Below, one piece after another: positions 63,323-64,000 of a DNA stretch of 64,000 nucleotides. The DNA is from JASJBU01 sp963797085 (GTDB lineage: Bacteria; Pseudomonadota; Gammaproteobacteria; Chromatiales; Chromatiaceae). The first letter of the stretch is position 1. Every line of letters begins with the position of its first letter. Both the position numbers and the translations under genes were made by a program. Below the pieces are notes generated by a model. It saw only the letters and a list, made by a program, of their open reading frames with translations. It searched no databases and was not told the DNA's origin. Location of the stretch: assembly GCA_963797085.1 (NCBI GenBank), contig CAWCOA010000003.1, positions 1-64,000 on the forward strand. Direction: 5' to 3'.

Positions 63323-64000
63323 TTAATTCAGAGCAAGCTTCTGGGCGTCCTGGCCGCTCTTGTCCTGCAAGTTTGGTATCGGCGCCGGCGGATAATCAGG
63401 TTTTTTACCGCTTCGGTATGTCCGCCCACTGGCCGCCAGCATGAGTGCGCTGTGTCCCTGCTTATCCTGGAGATCGATCTTGGCTCCTTGCTTTAACAGG
63501 CTGGATAAAATATCCGCATGACCGTGCGAAGCGGCCCACAACAGCGCAGTCCGGCCTTTTTTATGAATCAAGCGTCATCGACTCTTGGCGCCCTGTTCGA
63601 GAAGGATCTCAACAATCTCTCTATGACCTGTCCAGGCTGAACCTGTGAGTGCCGAAAAGCCTCGCTTGTCCTGAAGATTTACATTGGCACCTGCTGCAAG
63701 CAGCATACGAACAGCATGGGTCTTGCCCGTTTCCGGCAGCCAGCATCAAGGCGCTGGTTCCTTTTGCTGTCAATGGTGTTGATTGAGGCGTTTGGCGGCG
63801 ATTAACACCTTAATGATCTGGCTCATGACCATTTACGGCGGCATAGATCAGGGCGGAAACACCGCGTTTGTTGATTTGGTTGACATCAACGCCATGGGAG
63901 ATGAGAAGCTTTACCGGTTCCAGATGACCTTCTGTGGTTGCGGTAAGTAGGGCAGTGGTTCCATCGCTTTCACTGGCATCGATATCAGCATTTTGGTCTA
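63323..64000 (-). pseudogene. Ankyrin-repeat protein gene, heavily frameshifted and running off the window
   Basis: The leftward strand holds at least six ankyrin repeats spread over all three frames: SDGTTALLTATTEGHLEPVK, GVSALIYAAVNGHE, GTSALMLAAGNG, GFSALTGSAWTGHREIVEIL, GRTALLWAASHGHADILSSL and GHSALMLAAS, ending near QDKSGQDAQKLALN. About eight single-base indels between 63390 and 63830 separate them; several are in homopolymer runs. The only long open piece is 63323-63571. Ankyrin proteins mediate protein contacts; no export signal is visible because the 5' end is outside the window. This density of breaks is far above that elsewhere and suggests either an old pseudogene or poor terminal sequence. 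Confidence 0.75.

Overview
This 64 kb window is ordinary gammaproteobacterial chromosome of moderate G+C. The dense, short-spaced operons, the mtaD-ubiG-mupP-yciK cluster in the pseudomonad order, the PA2778/PA2779 pair, the rpsF-rpsR-rplI-dnaB-alr-radA string, csiV-mfd and a FleQ/FleS/FleR flagellar hierarchy all point to Gammaproteobacteria. Several features (glucosylglycerate enzymes, an archaeal-type 2-phosphoglycerate kinase, many signalling genes) would fit a marine, possibly sulfur-oxidising, Chromatiales-like lineage, but nothing here proves that. I see no rRNA, tRNA, CRISPR array, insertion sequence or prophage.

Layout. 1-3.6 kb: molybdenum hydroxylase large subunit (broken reading frame) with XdhC and MocA-type maturation factors. 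3.6-10.1 kb: a lipoprotein, a DUF3050 protein, a LemA/TPM operon, the PA2779-PA2778 pair and a YceI protein. 10.2-13.8 kb: yciK, mupP, ubiG, mtaD. 13.9-18.8 kb: a structured repeat, pcm (frameshifted), a truncated haemoglobin, an unrecognised membrane protein, a solute-binding protein and small membrane proteins. 18.9-22.8 kb: glucosylglycerate phosphorylase facing a glucosyl-3-phosphoglycerate synthase/phosphatase operon. 22.9-25 kb: a PqiA-like protein and an outer-membrane lipoprotein-sorting pair. 25.2-35.5 kb: rnr, rlmB, a beta-barrel protein, rpsF-rpsR-DUF2232-rplI, dnaB, alr, radA. 35.6-47.1 kb: PilZ and FHA proteins, then fleQ, fleSR and fliEFGHIJ. 47.1-49.6 kb: an operon of 2-phosphoglycerate kinase and archaeal-type phosphoglycerate mutase. 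49.8-55 kb: a hybrid histidine kinase with its own HPt domain and an HsbR-like phosphatase/kinase. 55.1-58.7 kb: an Mla-type lipid-transport operon. 58.7-63.1 kb: csiV and mfd. 63.3 kb to the end: a badly broken ankyrin-repeat gene.

The main new observations are: (i) a dispersed repeat of about 150 bp, present twice in opposite orientation, made of five consecutive hairpins with 5-7 nt loops; one copy lies between a putative sigma-54 promoter and fliE; (ii) a divergent pair in which an RsbW/SpoIIE-type kinase-phosphatase faces an MlaE permease fused to a STAS domain with an intact phospho-acceptor-like serine, suggesting phospho-control of lipid transport; (iii) a 2-phosphoglycerate kinase/aPGM operon of archaeal type; (iv) single-base indels, mostly in homopolymer runs, that break at least seven genes, including core ones such as pcm and mlaF. 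These indels may be consensus errors rather than true pseudogenes, and every frameshifted entry below should be read with that in mind.
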